In this document: one piece after another, positions 1-9,787 of the stretch
Layout of the letters: each line of letters opens with the position of its first letter
How positions within the stretch are numbered: the stretch's first letter is position 1
DNA from: Helicobacter rodentium ATCC 700285
GTDB taxonomy: Bacteria > Campylobacterota > Campylobacteria > Campylobacterales > Helicobacteraceae
Assembly (NCBI RefSeq): GCF_000687535.1
Contig: NZ_JHWC01000012.1
Location: 1-54,502, forward strand
Length of the DNA: 54,502 nt
Direction: 5' to 3'
Notes under the pieces: model-generated
What the model saw: the letters and a program-made list of their open reading frames with translations, nothing else
The model's database searches: none
Told to the model about the DNA's origin: nothing
Translations under genes and position numbers: made by a program

Positions 1-106
1 TTACAAGAACAAAGAGGCTAATGGAATCTTTAGAATAGTTGTAAGAGGATTAAACTACTTCTTATCCTCTAAATCTTTGCAAGTTTTTGTGGAGAGGCAA
101 TTGATA

Positions 107-1192
107 TTATTCTTTTTGCTTTGGCACAAGCCATAGAAACAAATCCTCCCCTATTTGTTCTTGATGAACAAAAGAGAAGGATTGATTGAGCTGCATTGTG
201 AGAGAGAAGTTTGCATTAATGCTAGGGTTTAATATAACAAGAAGAATATCCACAAAGGGGTGCAATGTTGTAAGCAGCCCTGCTCCTCCTTCGCACATTA
301 CAAAGCCCTTAAGCCCATTTAGTGTGGAATTTATATCGTGCGCTATTTTAACCTCTCTATCGGGTATATCAAAAAGCGGAGCATTTTTAGCAAGATTTTT
401 ATCTGATGTTAAGATGATAATATTGGGAGATTTTTTGGGTTGTAGGGTGGAAAATCTCACATCAAGAGTTGGTTTATCTATTCTTATTGTTTTGCCAGAA
501 GTTAGCAGATAATTAGCTTTTGTGCGATAGTTGTGCATTTGTATTTGGGCGGCTTTAGAGCTGATTTGTCCGCCATTGATGCTTCCATTGAGCCTACACG
601 CATATTTGTAGAGTATAAATTTCCCTTTTGTTTGCAAGGCTTTGAAGGGTAATAGAAGTGTATTTGCCTTTTGATTGATGGAGGTTAAGTTTTCTACTTG
701 CCAAGCCTTAGTTACAGCGATTCCGCTTTGCTCTAATTCTTCCGCTCCACCCTTTGCTGTTTTGTTAATGTCTTGGGCTGCAATCACTACGCGTTTAATT
801 TTTAACAATTTTAAGAGATTTGCACAAGAGGGAGTTTTGCCACATTTTAAACTGCTACAAGGCTCTAAGCTCACATAGATAGTGGAATCGCAAAAGAGGT
901 TCTTGGAGTGCTTTAGTAAATAGTTGTGGATTTGTGTGGAATCTTTTAAAGATAGAATCGCACAATCGCCACTCAAATTTGCATAGGCTTTTTGGAGTGC
1001 GAGTATTTCTGCGTGTGGTTTGCCGCATTCTTGGTGGGATTCTAGGCTAAGGATTGCGCCATATTTGTCCAAAATAAGCGCACTAACCGCAGGGTTTGGC
1101 AGGGTGATAAGTTGATTTTTCCAAGCATTTTGCAAACAAAGGTTTAGATAAAATTCATCTTTGTGGCTATTTTGCAATCTTTTACCACTCAA
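107..1192 (-). CDS. ribD: Bifunctional riboflavin biosynthesis deaminase/reductase RibD
   Basis: Riboflavin pathway enzyme: the N-terminal domain deaminates the diaminopyrimidine derived from GTP and the C-terminal domain reduces the ribosyl side chain, in the cytosol. The deaminase zinc motif is visible as H60-A-E62 followed by L-E-P-C112 and a second cysteine at 123. The spacing between these cysteines (11) is two longer than in the common PCxHxGRTPPC form. The remaining ~200 residues fit the RibD C-terminal reductase; total length (361) is normal. The start is uncertain: the longest frame begins with TTG at 1192, inside the end of rimP, without a clear ribosome binding site, and another in-frame TTG lies at 1177. 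Last gene of the infB-rbfA-rimP-ribD run. Confidence 0.9.
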   Translation of the reverse strand: MSGKRLQNSHKDEFYLNLCLQNAWKNQLITLPNPAVSALILDKYGAILSLESHQECGKPHAEILALQKAYANLSGDCAILSLKDSTQIHNYLLKHSKNLFCDSTIYVSLEPCSSLKCGKTPSCANLLKLLKIKRVVIAAQDINKTAKGGAEELEQSGIAVTKAWQVENLTSINQKANTLLLPFKALQTKGKFILYKYACRLNGSINGGQISSKAAQIQMHNYRTKANYLLTSGKTIRIDKPTLDVRFSTLQPKKSPNIIILTSDKNLAKNAPLFDIPDREVKIAHDINSTLNGLKGFVMCEGGAGLLTTLHPFVDILLVILNPSINANFSLTMQLNQSFSFVHQEQIGEDLFLWLVPKQKE

Positions 1193-1628
1193 AATAAGTC
1201 TGTGCTTTTTTAATGGAATCTAGCGGGATTGTCTGATTATTTTCTAACATAAGGGTATTTTCATCAACCTGTAAGAGTTTGCCTCTAAATTCCTTTTTAT
1301 CTATCGTTTTCACTCTTACAAACTCTCCTATTGCGCTTTGGTAATGGATTGGAGTTTTTAGTGTGCGTTCAATCCCCGGGGAGCTAACTTCTAAAAAGTA
1401 TTTTTTAGAATCTGGCATTTCAACATCTAACAAGGGTGAAAGGGCAAGGCTAACTTCTTGACAATCCTCAAGAGTAATAGTGTTTCCCTTCTTTGTGTCG
1501 GGTTTTGTAATGCAAATACGCAAAATTTGATTTTCATTTTCTTTCACATTGAGAATATCATAGAGCGCAAAGCCTAAACTTTCCACTAATAGTTTAATTT
1601 TATTCTCTAAATCAGGAGCAAGTGTCAT
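1182..1628 (-). CDS. rimP: Ribosome maturation factor RimP
   Basis: Binds the assembling 30S subunit and is needed for its maturation. The 148-residue product has the two-part RimP layout: an N-terminal alpha/beta domain with the conserved stretch around DVEMPDSKKYFLEVSSPGI, then a C-terminal SH3-like barrel (VRVKTIDKKEFRGKLL region). A longer frame extends to 1679, but the ATG at 1628 has a good ribosome binding site (AAGGGG about 6 bases upstream) and leaves only a 17-base overlap with the end of rbfA, so I chose it. Translation is probably coupled to rbfA upstream and ribD downstream. Confidence 0.93.
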   Translation of the reverse strand: MTLAPDLENKIKLLVESLGFALYDILNVKENENQILRICITKPDTKKGNTITLEDCQEVSLALSPLLDVEMPDSKKYFLEVSSPGIERTLKTPIHYQSAIGEFVRVKTIDKKEFRGKLLQVDENTLMLENNQTIPLDSIKKAQTYFEW

Positions 1629-1992
1629 TGATTTCCCCTTTTTGTTCGCGTTCTTTTTGAATGGTATCAAAGATTTCATCTAACCGGTTTTCTTTTTCTA
1701 AAATAGTGTCAAAGTTAAATTCAAAGTCTGGACAGCGAAACCACCCTGTCTCTTCTAGGCAGTATTCCTTAATGATTCTATGCGCTTTTTTGAGTTGTGA
1801 GAGAATCTCTAGTTTTTCTTGCTTGGTTGCAAAAGGAGCGTTGAGAAAAACTTTGGCAAAATATTTACCGCGCGAACACTTTACATCTACAACATTTAAG
1901 GCATTAAGACGCGTATCGTTGAGATTGGCTAATGCACTTGGCAAAATCTCTTTTAACAAGGATTGTGTGCGAGCAAGCTTAATGTCTTGCAT
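1612..1992 (-). CDS. rbfA: 30S ribosome-binding factor RbfA
   Basis: Small KH-like protein that binds 16S rRNA during late 30S assembly. At 126 residues it has the usual family length, with the N-terminal RTQSLLKEI helix and the central DVKCSRGKYFAKVF strand typical of RbfA. Its ATG shares one base with the infB stop (TAATG) and has AAAGGA upstream, implying translational coupling to infB. It sits between infB and rimP, the order I remember from H. pylori. Confidence 0.93.
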   Translation of the reverse strand: MQDIKLARTQSLLKEILPSALANLNDTRLNALNVVDVKCSRGKYFAKVFLNAPFATKQEKLEILSQLKKAHRIIKEYCLEETGWFRCPDFEFNFDTILEKENRLDEIFDTIQKEREQKGEINDTCS

Positions 1993-4748
1993 TAAAGTGT
2001 CCTTTGCTTTTCCACTTCTTTGTAGGTTTCAAAAACATCGCCTATTTGAATGTCGTTATAATCTTCTAGCATAATTCCGCATTCAAAGCCTTTTGCCACC
2101 TCGCGCACATCATCTTTAAACCGCTTTAAAGACGCAATATTGCCATTATGAACAATAACTCCATTGCGAATTAAGCGCACTTTGATTCCCCTTTGAATAA
2201 CGCCATCTGTTACAAGACACCCTGCAATTGTCCCAACCTTAGCAATATTAAAGGTTTCACGCACTTCGGCTTGTCCTGTATTTTCTTCTTCCAAAACAGG
2301 AGAGAGCAAACCGCTTAGAAGTGCTTTAATATCATCAAGCAGTGCATAGATGATAGAATAAGTTTTGATTTGGATTCCTAATTCTTTAGCCTTATTCTTT
2401 ACGCTCCCTGTTGGTCGGACATTGAATCCTAAAATTACGCAGTTTGCACTTGCCCCTGCTAGAGTTAAATCACTCTCTGTAATTCCTCCAACCCCTTTAT
2501 GAATGATATTAATTTTTACTTCTTCGTTTTGTAGTTTCTCTAAACTTCCGCGTATAGCTTCTAGGCTACCTTGCGTGTCTGCTTTAATGATTACCGGTAA
2601 GTTCTTGAGCTGTCCAAGTGCAACCATATTACTAAGTTCGTCAAAAGAAACTTTGGTGGAATGTGAAAGCTCCTTTTGGCGCAAGTGTGCGGCACGTTTT
2701 TGCGCATAATCCCTTGCAATATTGTCGTTTGCTACCGCAAGGAGAATGGAACCAGCAGGGGGCACTTCGTTTAGCCCTGTGATGACCCCAACGCCCGATG
2801 GAGGGATACTGCTAATGGATTTACCCATATCATCGCTAATGGCACGGACGCGACCAAATGCGGTATCAGCAATAATGCTATCCCCTATTTTTAAAGTTCC
2901 ATTTTGAACAATCAATGTTGCTACGGGTCCTTTGCCTTTCTCCAAACTGCTTTCAATCACAACGGCACGAGCAGATTTGTTTGGATTGGCTTTAAGCTCT
3001 AAAATTTCCGCTTGCAATAAAATCGTCTCCAATAAATCGTCAATGCCCTCACCTGTTTTTGCTGAAATATGCACAAACTCATACTCCCCACCCCATTCTA
3101 GTGGCGTAAATCCAAGCTCTGCTGCCTCTGCTTTGAGTTTATCGGGATTTGCATCGGGTTTGTCAATTTTATTTACTGCAATGATAATGGGAGCATTGGC
3201 GGCTTTAGCGTGGTTTAGTGCTTCAATGGTTTGAGGCTTGACACCATCATCTGCTGCAATGACAATAATGGCAATATCGGTTACTTGCGCCCCTCTTGCG
3301 CGCATTTCGCTAAATGCCTCGTGTCCGGGCGTATCAATAAAGGTGATTTGTTTGCCATTTTTATTGATTGTGTAAGCTCCAATGTGTTGAGTAATTCCTC
3401 CTGCCTCACCCGATGCAATTTTGGTATTTCTAATGTAATCTAGCAAGGAGGTTTTTCCGTGATCTACATGCCCCATAATTGTAACTACGGGAGCTCTTGT
3501 GATGGAGTTGCTTTCATTGTCCTCTTTGTCCTCTAATTGCGTGTAGTCTAATTCTTCTGCATTGCTGATGAGTTGGATTTGGATTCCAAATTCTTCAGCT
3601 AAGATTTCAATGGCATCTTTTTCTAAGAAATCATTTTTGGTTATCATCATTCCAAGAGAAAAGAGAACTTTAATAACTTCTCCTGTGCTTCTGCCAATTT
3701 TTTCTGCAAACTCATAAGCTCGGATTTCTTCAGGAATTTTGACGATGCCACTAATAGTTTCCTGCACCTTTTGCGCTTTAGGGGCTTTTTTGCGATTAGA
3801 TCTACGTGTGCTACCTTGCTCCATAAAAGGATTATGCCTTTGAGTCTTAATGCGTTCAGTTGTGGCTTTGCGTTCGTTATCTTCTTCTTCTATGTCATGT
3901 TCGTCTTGCACACTTAGATCAAACAAAATAATATCTTCTTCTTCGTCATCATGTGAGCTGTAAAATTCTCGGTTGTCTAGCAAATCTATTTTTTGCTGCC
4001 CCAAATTTTTGCTTGTGTGCGCACTAGGTTTTTTCTTTTCTTTTTTCTTTTCCTTGTTGTAAGCGGGAGTTTCTTCCAAATTGCCTAGCAAGTCTTGTAA
4101 TGTACGTGGGGATTCTTTGCGATTTTCTGCTTTAGGTGCTTCCTCGTTCTTTTCGCGCACATCACGTTTTTTGATGATTCTTAATCCTGTTCGTTTGATT
4201 GGTAGGTTTTCTTGTGGGATTTGAGGGTGCGCTTTAGACTCATCTATTTTGGTGGATTCTATTTGTTGGCTTTCTGCAATGAATTCTTGAAAGGAATCAC
4301 TGCTAGGTAAAGTGTCTTGAAATTCTTGAAGGACTTTTTGGACATCTTCTTGTATTGGCAAATCTGATTCTTGGTTGTTTTTAGCAGAATCTTTTTTTAT
4401 TCTTGATGTTTCTTTGTGGGTTTTTTTTGCTTCTTTGTCTATTGTCTTGGGGGCAGGGGCTTTCTCTTTTTCTTTTGCCTTTTCTTTTTTGGGTGTTTTG
4501 TTCTTTGTTTCTTCGGAAGCCTTTTTTGCTTTTGTGCTTTTTTTGCCTTCTTTTAAATTTGTCGTTACAGATTCTACAATGGGATTAACACCAGATACAA
4601 TATAATCATATAAAATAGCCGCTTGTTCTGTTGTAACGCTGCTTGAAGCGGTTTTGGATTCAAAACCTAATTCTTGGGCTTTTTGTAACACTTCTTTGCT
4701 GGTTTTGCCTAGCTCTTTAGCAATCTCACTGATACGGATTTTATCCAT
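1992..4748 (-). CDS. infB: Translation initiation factor IF-2
   Basis: GTPase that brings initiator fMet-tRNA to the 30S subunit and promotes 50S joining. The 918-residue protein begins with the IF2-N helix bundle ([17 protein letters not shown]), followed by a long charged, Lys/Glu-rich and presumably disordered linker to about residue 330, and a second IF2-N-type segment. The G domain starts near residue 425 with [11 protein letters not shown], then DTPGH and NKID. Domains II-IV fill the rest, ending in the IF-2 C-terminal barrel. The start has AAAGGAG upstream and overlaps the end of ylxR by 8 bases. Full length and intact. Confidence 0.98.
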   Translation of the reverse strand: MDKIRISEIAKELGKTSKEVLQKAQELGFESKTASSSVTTEQAAILYDYIVSGVNPIVESVTTNLKEGKKSTKAKKASEETKNKTPKKEKAKEKEKAPAPKTIDKEAKKTHKETSRIKKDSAKNNQESDLPIQEDVQKVLQEFQDTLPSSDSFQEFIAESQQIESTKIDESKAHPQIPQENLPIKRTGLRIIKKRDVREKNEEAPKAENRKESPRTLQDLLGNLEETPAYNKEKKKEKKKPSAHTSKNLGQQKIDLLDNREFYSSHDDEEEDIILFDLSVQDEHDIEEEDNERKATTERIKTQRHNPFMEQGSTRRSNRKKAPKAQKVQETISGIVKIPEEIRAYEFAEKIGRSTGEVIKVLFSLGMMITKNDFLEKDAIEILAEEFGIQIQLISNAEELDYTQLEDKEDNESNSITRAPVVTIMGHVDHGKTSLLDYIRNTKIASGEAGGITQHIGAYTINKNGKQITFIDTPGHEAFSEMRARGAQVTDIAIIVIAADDGVKPQTIEALNHAKAANAPIIIAVNKIDKPDANPDKLKAEAAELGFTPLEWGGEYEFVHISAKTGEGIDDLLETILLQAEILELKANPNKSARAVVIESSLEKGKGPVATLIVQNGTLKIGDSIIADTAFGRVRAISDDMGKSISSIPPSGVGVITGLNEVPPAGSILLAVANDNIARDYAQKRAAHLRQKELSHSTKVSFDELSNMVALGQLKNLPVIIKADTQGSLEAIRGSLEKLQNEEVKINIIHKGVGGITESDLTLAGASANCVILGFNVRPTGSVKNKAKELGIQIKTYSIIYALLDDIKALLSGLLSPVLEEENTGQAEVRETFNIAKVGTIAGCLVTDGVIQRGIKVRLIRNGVIVHNGNIASLKRFKDDVREVAKGFECGIMLEDYNDIQIGDVFETYKEVEKQRTL

Positions 4749-4986
4749 ATAGAAAAATCTCCTTTAATACAAACTTAATCGTTTCTTTGTGTTTCTTATC
4801 CAATTTACAAACTCTTGCTATGCATTCATTTGTTTTTGGTGTCTCTTTGCAACGAGGACAAAGATAAAAGCTCCTGCCTGTGCCACTAAACTTCATCAGC
4901 GTAGAATCCTTGTATTGCAAACGGATTAATTGCGCTTGTGGAAAGCGACCCCGACATACGATACACATTCTAATTGGATTAGACAT
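4741..4986 (-). CDS. ylxR: YlxR-family (DUF448) RNA-binding protein
   Basis: Small 81-residue protein of the YlxR/DUF448 family, which is usually encoded between nusA and infB and, in Firmicutes, has been linked to RNA binding and RNase P. The family signature is seen as RMCIVCRGRF near the N-terminus, then GTGRSFYLCP, with extra cysteines in CPRCK. It overlaps the infB start by 8 bases. A TATAAT hexamer on this strand (4997-5002) lies only about 10 bases before the ATG and there is no clear ribosome binding site, so either read-through from thrB or a nearly leaderless transcript is possible; I cannot tell which. Confidence 0.88.
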   Translation of the reverse strand: MSNPIRMCIVCRGRFPQAQLIRLQYKDSTLMKFSGTGRSFYLCPRCKETPKTNECIARVCKLDKKHKETIKFVLKEIFLYG

Positions 4987-5007
4987 AAAAACTTTAATTA
5001 TAGCAAT

Positions 5008-5904
5008 CTAAAGCTTAAATTCATCATCAAAAACAACGCCAAGATTGTCAAAATTAAGCGTTAGAATTTTGAGTTTTGGAAACTTTTGACTTAGACTTTT
5101 TTGGATTCGCTCACTATCTTCTTTGTAACATAGATTAAAGAAAGTAGAGCCACTTCCAGAGAGTGTGCTCATTAATGCACCACAAGAAAGAGCGCATTTT
5201 TGGACTTCAAAGAGCAATGGAATTTGCTTCATACGATAATATTGATGGAATCTATCCATACTTGCTTCTCGCAATAATTCAAAACGTTGCGTGATAAACG
5301 CACTCGCTAAGACACTAGCATGAGAGAGGTTAAAGACTGCGTCTTTTTGATGATATTTTTTGGGCAAAGTCTGACGCGATAGATGAGTAGAGATAGATTG
5401 ATTGGGAATCACAACAATCGCTTGAATAGAATCTGGCAAAGAGGTTTGCACAAAGCGCACTTCGTGCCGATTTGTGAGCATACAAACATTAAAACCCCCC
5501 ATACAAGCGGGAGTAATGTTGTCTGGGTGTGGCTCATAATGTAGGGCTAGATTTAAAATCTTTTGTTTATCCAATGGAATCCTAGCCACTTTAAAAGCTG
5601 CGCTAATTGCTCCAATGATCACTGCAGAGCTGCTTCCTAATCCACGCGAAATCGGAATTGAATTATTAAAAGTGAATTTGAAATGTAAAGTCTCGCCCGT
5701 TAGCCTTTTTAATTGCTCATTAAAGATTCTAACAAATACATTGTCTATGCGCAATTTTGGATTTTTTGCCCCCTCTCCGTGAATCTGAATGGAAGTAAGT
5801 TTGGAGGGTTTTAAGCTAAAATGGTTATAAAGCCCCAATGCAAGTCCTAAGCTATCAAAACCCGGTCCCAAGTTTGCGCTTGTTGCAGGAACGCGAAACT
5901 CCAT
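5008..5904 (-). CDS. thrB: Homoserine kinase ThrB
   Basis: GHMP-family kinase that phosphorylates homoserine with ATP in threonine biosynthesis. The N-terminal PATSANLGPGFDSLG block and the phosphate-binding loop GLGSSSA (residues 88-94) are diagnostic; the C-terminal GHMP motif appears as LMSTLSGSGSTFF. Length 298 is normal. A GTG two codons upstream is in frame, but it lies inside the AAGGAG ribosome binding site, so the ATG at 5904 is the better start. The thrB-ylxR-infB order matches Helicobacter synteny as I remember it. Confidence 0.95.
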   Translation of the reverse strand: MEFRVPATSANLGPGFDSLGLALGLYNHFSLKPSKLTSIQIHGEGAKNPKLRIDNVFVRIFNEQLKRLTGETLHFKFTFNNSIPISRGLGSSSAVIIGAISAAFKVARIPLDKQKILNLALHYEPHPDNITPACMGGFNVCMLTNRHEVRFVQTSLPDSIQAIVVIPNQSISTHLSRQTLPKKYHQKDAVFNLSHASVLASAFITQRFELLREASMDRFHQYYRMKQIPLLFEVQKCALSCGALMSTLSGSGSTFFNLCYKEDSERIQKSLSQKFPKLKILTLNFDNLGVVFDDEFKL

Positions 5905-5913
5905 TGCCACTCC

Positions 5914-6477
5914 TTATTTTAAGTTGGCAAATTTAAGCGTAAATTCTACTTCGCCTTTGCCAACGCGTAATTCTTTTGCAATGGAATCTATGCTCCAACC
6001 ATCTTTAAACATTGCAATAATGCGTCCCTCGTCTATATTTGTAGGATTGCTTGGAGTATAGGCAAACTCTTTCAATCTTTCTTCAAGTTGAAATATTTTG
6101 TTTTCTAACTCTTCTACATTGGAGAGATTATTTTTGCAATCATTCCATTGCGTTTTTAGGGATTCCATTTCTACTTTAATGGGCATTACTTGTGTATGCA
6201 AATTGGAATCTAGTAGATTTTTTATCTCCAAACGCACATCTTGGTAGATTTGCGCCTTAATACTAGTTTTGAAATGTTCTAGCTCGTTTTCTTGTTCTTT
6301 GATTCTTTTTTGTAAGCGATACACTTCTTTGTTTAACTCTTCAATGGATTTCTCATAACGTCTTGAGCGTTTGGCATTTTCCCCTTCTTTTAAATACAAA
6401 TATACAATGAGTAAGATAAAAACTATCGCGATTCCGATTCCACTCCAAAGCAGTAGGTTTGCGTCATTGATCATCAT
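5914..6477 (-). CDS. Membrane-anchored coiled-coil protein of unknown function
   Basis: 187 residues, not assigned a function. One N-terminal membrane segment (about residues 8-28, LLLWSGIGIAIVFILLIVYL) is followed by a long charged coiled coil (about 33-135, rich in Glu, Lys and Leu). A short C-terminal block, DGWSIDSIAKELRVGKGEVE, reads like a small helix-turn-helix of the kind seen in DUF6115-type proteins. Most likely a bitopic inner-membrane protein with its coil in the cytosol. It overlaps the end of the upstream gene by 14 bases and lies 9 bases before thrB, so it is part of the same transcription run. Confidence 0.75.
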   Translation of the reverse strand: MMINDANLLLWSGIGIAIVFILLIVYLYLKEGENAKRSRRYEKSIEELNKEVYRLQKRIKEQENELEHFKTSIKAQIYQDVRLEIKNLLDSNLHTQVMPIKVEMESLKTQWNDCKNNLSNVEELENKIFQLEERLKEFAYTPSNPTNIDEGRIIAMFKDGWSIDSIAKELRVGKGEVEFTLKFANLK

Positions 6478-7012
6478 TTACCTTTTTGTTAAGTTTAAGT
6501 GAGCGAATTAGCGCACGTTCTTTTCCAGCTACATACCCGTCCCATTCAATTTCATCTCTTGTGTGGATTTGTTCAATCCAAGCTAGTTCTGAATGATAGA
6601 TAAAGTATATAGGCACAATCCGAGTAGGAAAAGTTGGAAGCTCTATTCTGCCATAGTAGAGAGTATTTTCTGAAAGATTTGCGTTCAAAAGTGCAAAACA
6701 GCCGTGCCCAATCGTTTGTACAATAGATTGATTTCCCAATGGCACATAAACTTTGGCAGTTCTCTCCATACGATTTTCTAATGCCTCTATTTTACGATAA
6801 ATTTCTACTAAAAGCTCCAAAATAATCGCATTTTCGCCCTCTAAATTTCCCTTTTTTGCACGCATTAGGCGTAACCATTCTCCAATGGGGTCTTCATCGT
6901 TTTGTGTGAGCTTGTTAAATTCTAGTGCGTAAGATTCTGCATTGGTATGGACTTTATCAAATTCAATTTTTAAGGCAGTGCTAATCAGACGACTTTTAAC
7001 GAAGTTTTCCAT
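6464..7012 (-). CDS. Conserved hypothetical protein, possible PilZ-like
   Basis: 182 residues, function unknown. The N-terminal half is helical (LRLMRAKKGNLEGENAIILE, then IYRKIEALENRME). The C-terminal half is strand-rich, with GHGCFALLNANLSENTLYYG and a following FPTRIVPIYFIY, an arrangement that resembles PilZ-type domains, but I do not see the RxxxR and D/NxSxxG nucleotide-binding motifs clearly. If it is PilZ-like it is a divergent one. The ATG at 7012 follows the mqnP stop directly; an upstream in-frame start at 7039 would lie inside mqnP. Overlaps the coiled-coil gene by 14 bases. Confidence 0.7.
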   Translation of the reverse strand: MENFVKSRLISTALKIEFDKVHTNAESYALEFNKLTQNDEDPIGEWLRLMRAKKGNLEGENAIILELLVEIYRKIEALENRMERTAKVYVPLGNQSIVQTIGHGCFALLNANLSENTLYYGRIELPTFPTRIVPIYFIYHSELAWIEQIHTRDEIEWDGYVAGKERALIRSLKLNKKVNDDQ

Positions 7013-7014
7013 AT

Positions 7015-7872
7015 TTAAGCCATTAAATCTAAAATACAAAATCCTAAAAACGCAATTCCTAGATAGGCATTAATCGTAAAAAATGCACGCGGAATATGGT
7101 GAAAATTTTTAGAGACTAAATATTGTTCAAAAGATAGTGCGATGGCTGAAATTGTAAGTCCAACCCACAACCAAAAGCCACGTTCTGATTCCACAATAAA
7201 CAACGCCCAAAACACGAGCGTTAGCAAATGAAAGGAGCGTGAAATCCACAATGTTTTTGCAATGCCAAATACACTAGGAATGGAATGCAGCCCTTCTCTT
7301 TTGTCGTGTTCAATATCTTGTAGAGCATAAAGCAAGTCAAATCCTGCAACCCAAAAAAGCACACCAAGACAGAGATAAATGCTCCATAGTGGAATCTCAC
7401 CGCTTGCTGCCGCGACACCCGCAATGGGAGCAAGCCCTAAAGAAAGCCCTAAGACAAGGTGCGCTAGACTTGTAAAACGTTTCATCAAGGAATAGCTTGC
7501 AAGAATAATTAAAATGGGAATGGAGAGATAAAAACATAAATCATTGATAAGGTATCCCATAAAGATAAAGATTATGGCATTGATAAAAATAAATAATAAA
7601 ATTGTTTTTGGAGAGATTCTACCATCTACGCTCGGGCGATTCTTAGTGCGGGGATTTGTACTATCAAATTTGCGATCCACATAGCGGTTAAATGCCATAG
7701 CAAAATTTCTTGCGCTAACGCTTGCAATAATGCCAAAAATCAACAATTTCCAGCCAAACCAACCATTAGTTGCTACAAGAATAGCAATAAAAATAAAGGG
7801 CATAGAAAAAATACTATGCTGAAACATTACAAGTTCGCTTAAATCTTTTAATTTTTGTTGGAATCGCATCAC
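7015..7872 (-). CDS. mqnP: UbiA-family prenyltransferase, probable menaquinone enzyme MqnP
   Basis: Integral membrane prenyltransferase of about eight helices (285 residues). The two Asp-rich motifs of the UbiA family are visible: NRYVDRKFDSTNPRTKNRP near residue 62 and DLLYALQDIEHDKREGLHS near residue 180. Campylobacterota make menaquinone through futalosine and not ubiquinone, and mqnC lies elsewhere in this window. I therefore infer that it prenylates a naphthoate intermediate (MqnP) and not 4-hydroxybenzoate. The start is GTG at 7872 or the next codon, ATG; the GTG overlaps the stop of the DUF502 gene. Confidence 0.88.
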   Translation of the reverse strand: MMRFQQKLKDLSELVMFQHSIFSMPFIFIAILVATNGWFGWKLLIFGIIASVSARNFAMAFNRYVDRKFDSTNPRTKNRPSVDGRISPKTILLFIFINAIIFIFMGYLINDLCFYLSIPILIILASYSLMKRFTSLAHLVLGLSLGLAPIAGVAAASGEIPLWSIYLCLGVLFWVAGFDLLYALQDIEHDKREGLHSIPSVFGIAKTLWISRSFHLLTLVFWALFIVESERGFWLWVGLTISAIALSFEQYLVSKNFHHIPRAFFTINAYLGIAFLGFCILDLMA

Positions 7873-8414
7873 TATTTTACGCCCAAAGAGATAATTTTTT
7901 TGAACCCATCACTAACGGATAAATCAGAAAGTTTGATTTGATTTTTTGGCAGCTTTAAGAGGAATCCTGAAGTTGGATTGGGGGTTGTTGGCACAAATAC
8001 CCAAAAATCATCATTTTCTTCTTTGGTGATGAATCCTATTAACTCCATATTGCCAACATTGACATAAGCGACACCCAAATAACCCTCTTTGTTTTTACCA
8101 AGAAAAATACTTAAAACTTCTTTGATTCCGGAATAAACGCTTTTAACCAGTGGAATCTTGCCAATAATCATTTCTGTGATTTTAATAAGTAGAACTTCTT
8201 TGTTTCTTTCTACTAGCAATCCGATATAATAAAGCAAAGCAAGGCTTAGAATAAAGATTAAAATTGTGATAAAAAGATTAGCGTTGGTGATTCCAAAAAT
8301 AGAATAAAATATTTTAGCGCAAAATGTATAAACAAAAGAAAAAATCCAAAAAAGCAACAAAAAAGGTAGAATCGCAAGGAGACCTTTGCTGATTTTTGAG
8401 ACAATGTTATTCAC
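7872..8414 (-). CDS. DUF502 family membrane protein
   Basis: 180-residue inner-membrane protein with two hydrophobic segments near the N-terminus (about 12-35 and 45-68) and a soluble C-terminal part. The pattern KIPLVKSVYSGIKEVLSIF followed by GFITKE and VFVPTTPNPTSGFLL is typical of DUF502 proteins, whose function is not established. It starts with GTG at 8414, with AAGG about 12 bases upstream, and its stop overlaps the mqnP start, suggesting coupling. Confidence 0.85.
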   Translation of the reverse strand: MNNIVSKISKGLLAILPFLLLFWIFSFVYTFCAKIFYSIFGITNANLFITILIFILSLALLYYIGLLVERNKEVLLIKITEMIIGKIPLVKSVYSGIKEVLSIFLGKNKEGYLGVAYVNVGNMELIGFITKEENDDFWVFVPTTPNPTSGFLLKLPKNQIKLSDLSVSDGFKKIISLGVK

Positions 8415-8452
8415 AATCCAAACCTTAAATTAAATAATCTTTGCATTTTAAC

Positions 8453-9736
8453 CTAAAATCCATAAAAATACAAATAGATTCCATATCCATAATAGACTAG
8501 ATTAATAAAAAGAAGAATCCAAAACGCGCGAAAGTAAAAAATGGCTAGAAATGTCAGCGCATTGCATAGGATAAACCATAGAATGTTGGGCTTTAATAAA
8601 ATGGTGCGGGTTTCTAAACTTACCCATTCTAGCAAGACAGAATCCAAGATTCCACCTAAACCAAGCAAGTGGAGTAATAGTTCCAAAGGATAATAAACCA
8701 CAAAAAGTGGAGTGATGAGAAGAGAAAAAAGCGATAAAGGCGAGAAATAAGGGAAAAAATAATAAATAATAATTCCCATTAGAAAAAAGGTAGAAGCACC
8801 CAAAAGCACACCATAAATCAATCGTTTAAAGAAAGTTTGAGGAATCTTAAAATATTTGAAAAACAAAAAAATATACAAAACACCCAAACAGGAAAAATAG
8901 AATCCCACAGAAAAAATAAGTTGAGGAAAAAATGCTAGTAATGTCAGGGCGCACCACATTAGAGATTCTATTCGCAAGACATCTAACCCGCGCCATAATA
9001 GGAAGAATGTTACGCCGCTCATTGTTACAGCACGCAAGTAAGAGGGTGATTGCGTGAGTAAAAAATAATAAGCAATCAATCCCAAAACAACTAAAAATCC
9101 CAAATCAAAAAAAGCATTACGATAAGGGAAAAATCGCTTATGCAATGGCTTATAAAGGAATCCTAAAGCAAAAAACCCCACAGCACTTAGGATTCCGGTA
9201 TGGAATCCAGAAATGGCAAAAAGATGCGAGATTCCATAACTTTGAGCTAAGTTTCTCCAATCTTTAGGCAAACTATCAGACAAAAAAAGCGTTAAATAAT
9301 ATTCACCCATCAGTTTTGTGTCGTGTTGCTTTAAAATAGCTTCCCTTAAGGGTTTTTTAAAGTCTTGATTTGGCAGCAAAACAAGATGAAAGCTTGGAGC
9401 ATAGAATCCTCCTAGAAACTCGGTAAAAGAAATTTTGTTTAAGACAACGCGCAGGGATAGAAAGCGATATTTTAAATCTCTCAAATCTTCTTTTGAAGTT
9501 GTATAAAAAATTCCAAAATCACTCTTTAATTTCAATACAAAATACTCTTTATTGTTTTTGTTTTTTGTGTATTGTAGCAATACTTGTGCTGTGATTTGTG
9601 GGTTGTTTTGGGATTTTAAAGTGTGGAATTGATAGAATTTAAAGCCAAGTGTGCAGCATAAAACTAAGCATAAAAATCCAAGAAAAATAAAACGCTCTTT
9701 GAGATTAAAAAACAAAGGCGGAGAGAGGTTTTGCAT
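8453..9736 (-). CDS. comEC: ComEC/Rec2-type competence DNA channel
   Basis: Polytopic inner-membrane protein thought to carry single-stranded DNA into the cytosol during natural transformation. The competence-domain motif appears as HLFAISGFHTGILS, followed by many hydrophobic helices. At 427 residues it is much shorter than Firmicutes ComEC: it has only the membrane core with a short N-terminal region and lacks the C-terminal beta-lactamase-like nuclease domain, as is normal for Helicobacter and Campylobacter. A longer frame starts at a TTG (9763), but the ATG at 9736 has AAAGG about 8 bases upstream. Confidence 0.88.
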   Translation of the reverse strand: MQNLSPPLFFNLKERFIFLGFLCLVLCCTLGFKFYQFHTLKSQNNPQITAQVLLQYTKNKNNKEYFVLKLKSDFGIFYTTSKEDLRDLKYRFLSLRVVLNKISFTEFLGGFYAPSFHLVLLPNQDFKKPLREAILKQHDTKLMGEYYLTLFLSDSLPKDWRNLAQSYGISHLFAISGFHTGILSAVGFFALGFLYKPLHKRFFPYRNAFFDLGFLVVLGLIAYYFLLTQSPSYLRAVTMSGVTFFLLWRGLDVLRIESLMWCALTLLAFFPQLIFSVGFYFSCLGVLYIFLFFKYFKIPQTFFKRLIYGVLLGASTFFLMGIIIYYFFPYFSPLSLFSLLITPLFVVYYPLELLLHLLGLGGILDSVLLEWVSLETRTILLKPNILWFILCNALTFLAIFYFRAFWILLFINLVYYGYGIYLYFYGF

Positions 9737-9787
9737 AGATTGCCTTTGTTTAGCTTGATTCAAGAAAGAAAGACAGAATCGCCCTAG

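Noticed and set aside
1-21. Possible 3' end of a plus-strand gene reading LQEQRG then stop
   Set aside because: Only six codons are visible, so coding cannot be shown.
43-71. Short inverted repeat AGAGGAT...ATCCTCT after ribD
   Set aside because: 7-bp stem with a 14-base loop and no U-run; too weak for a terminator call.
4375-4605. Plus-strand hydrophobic frames of 61-76 residues opposite infB
   Set aside because: Complement of the Lys/Glu-rich IF-2 linker; no independent support.
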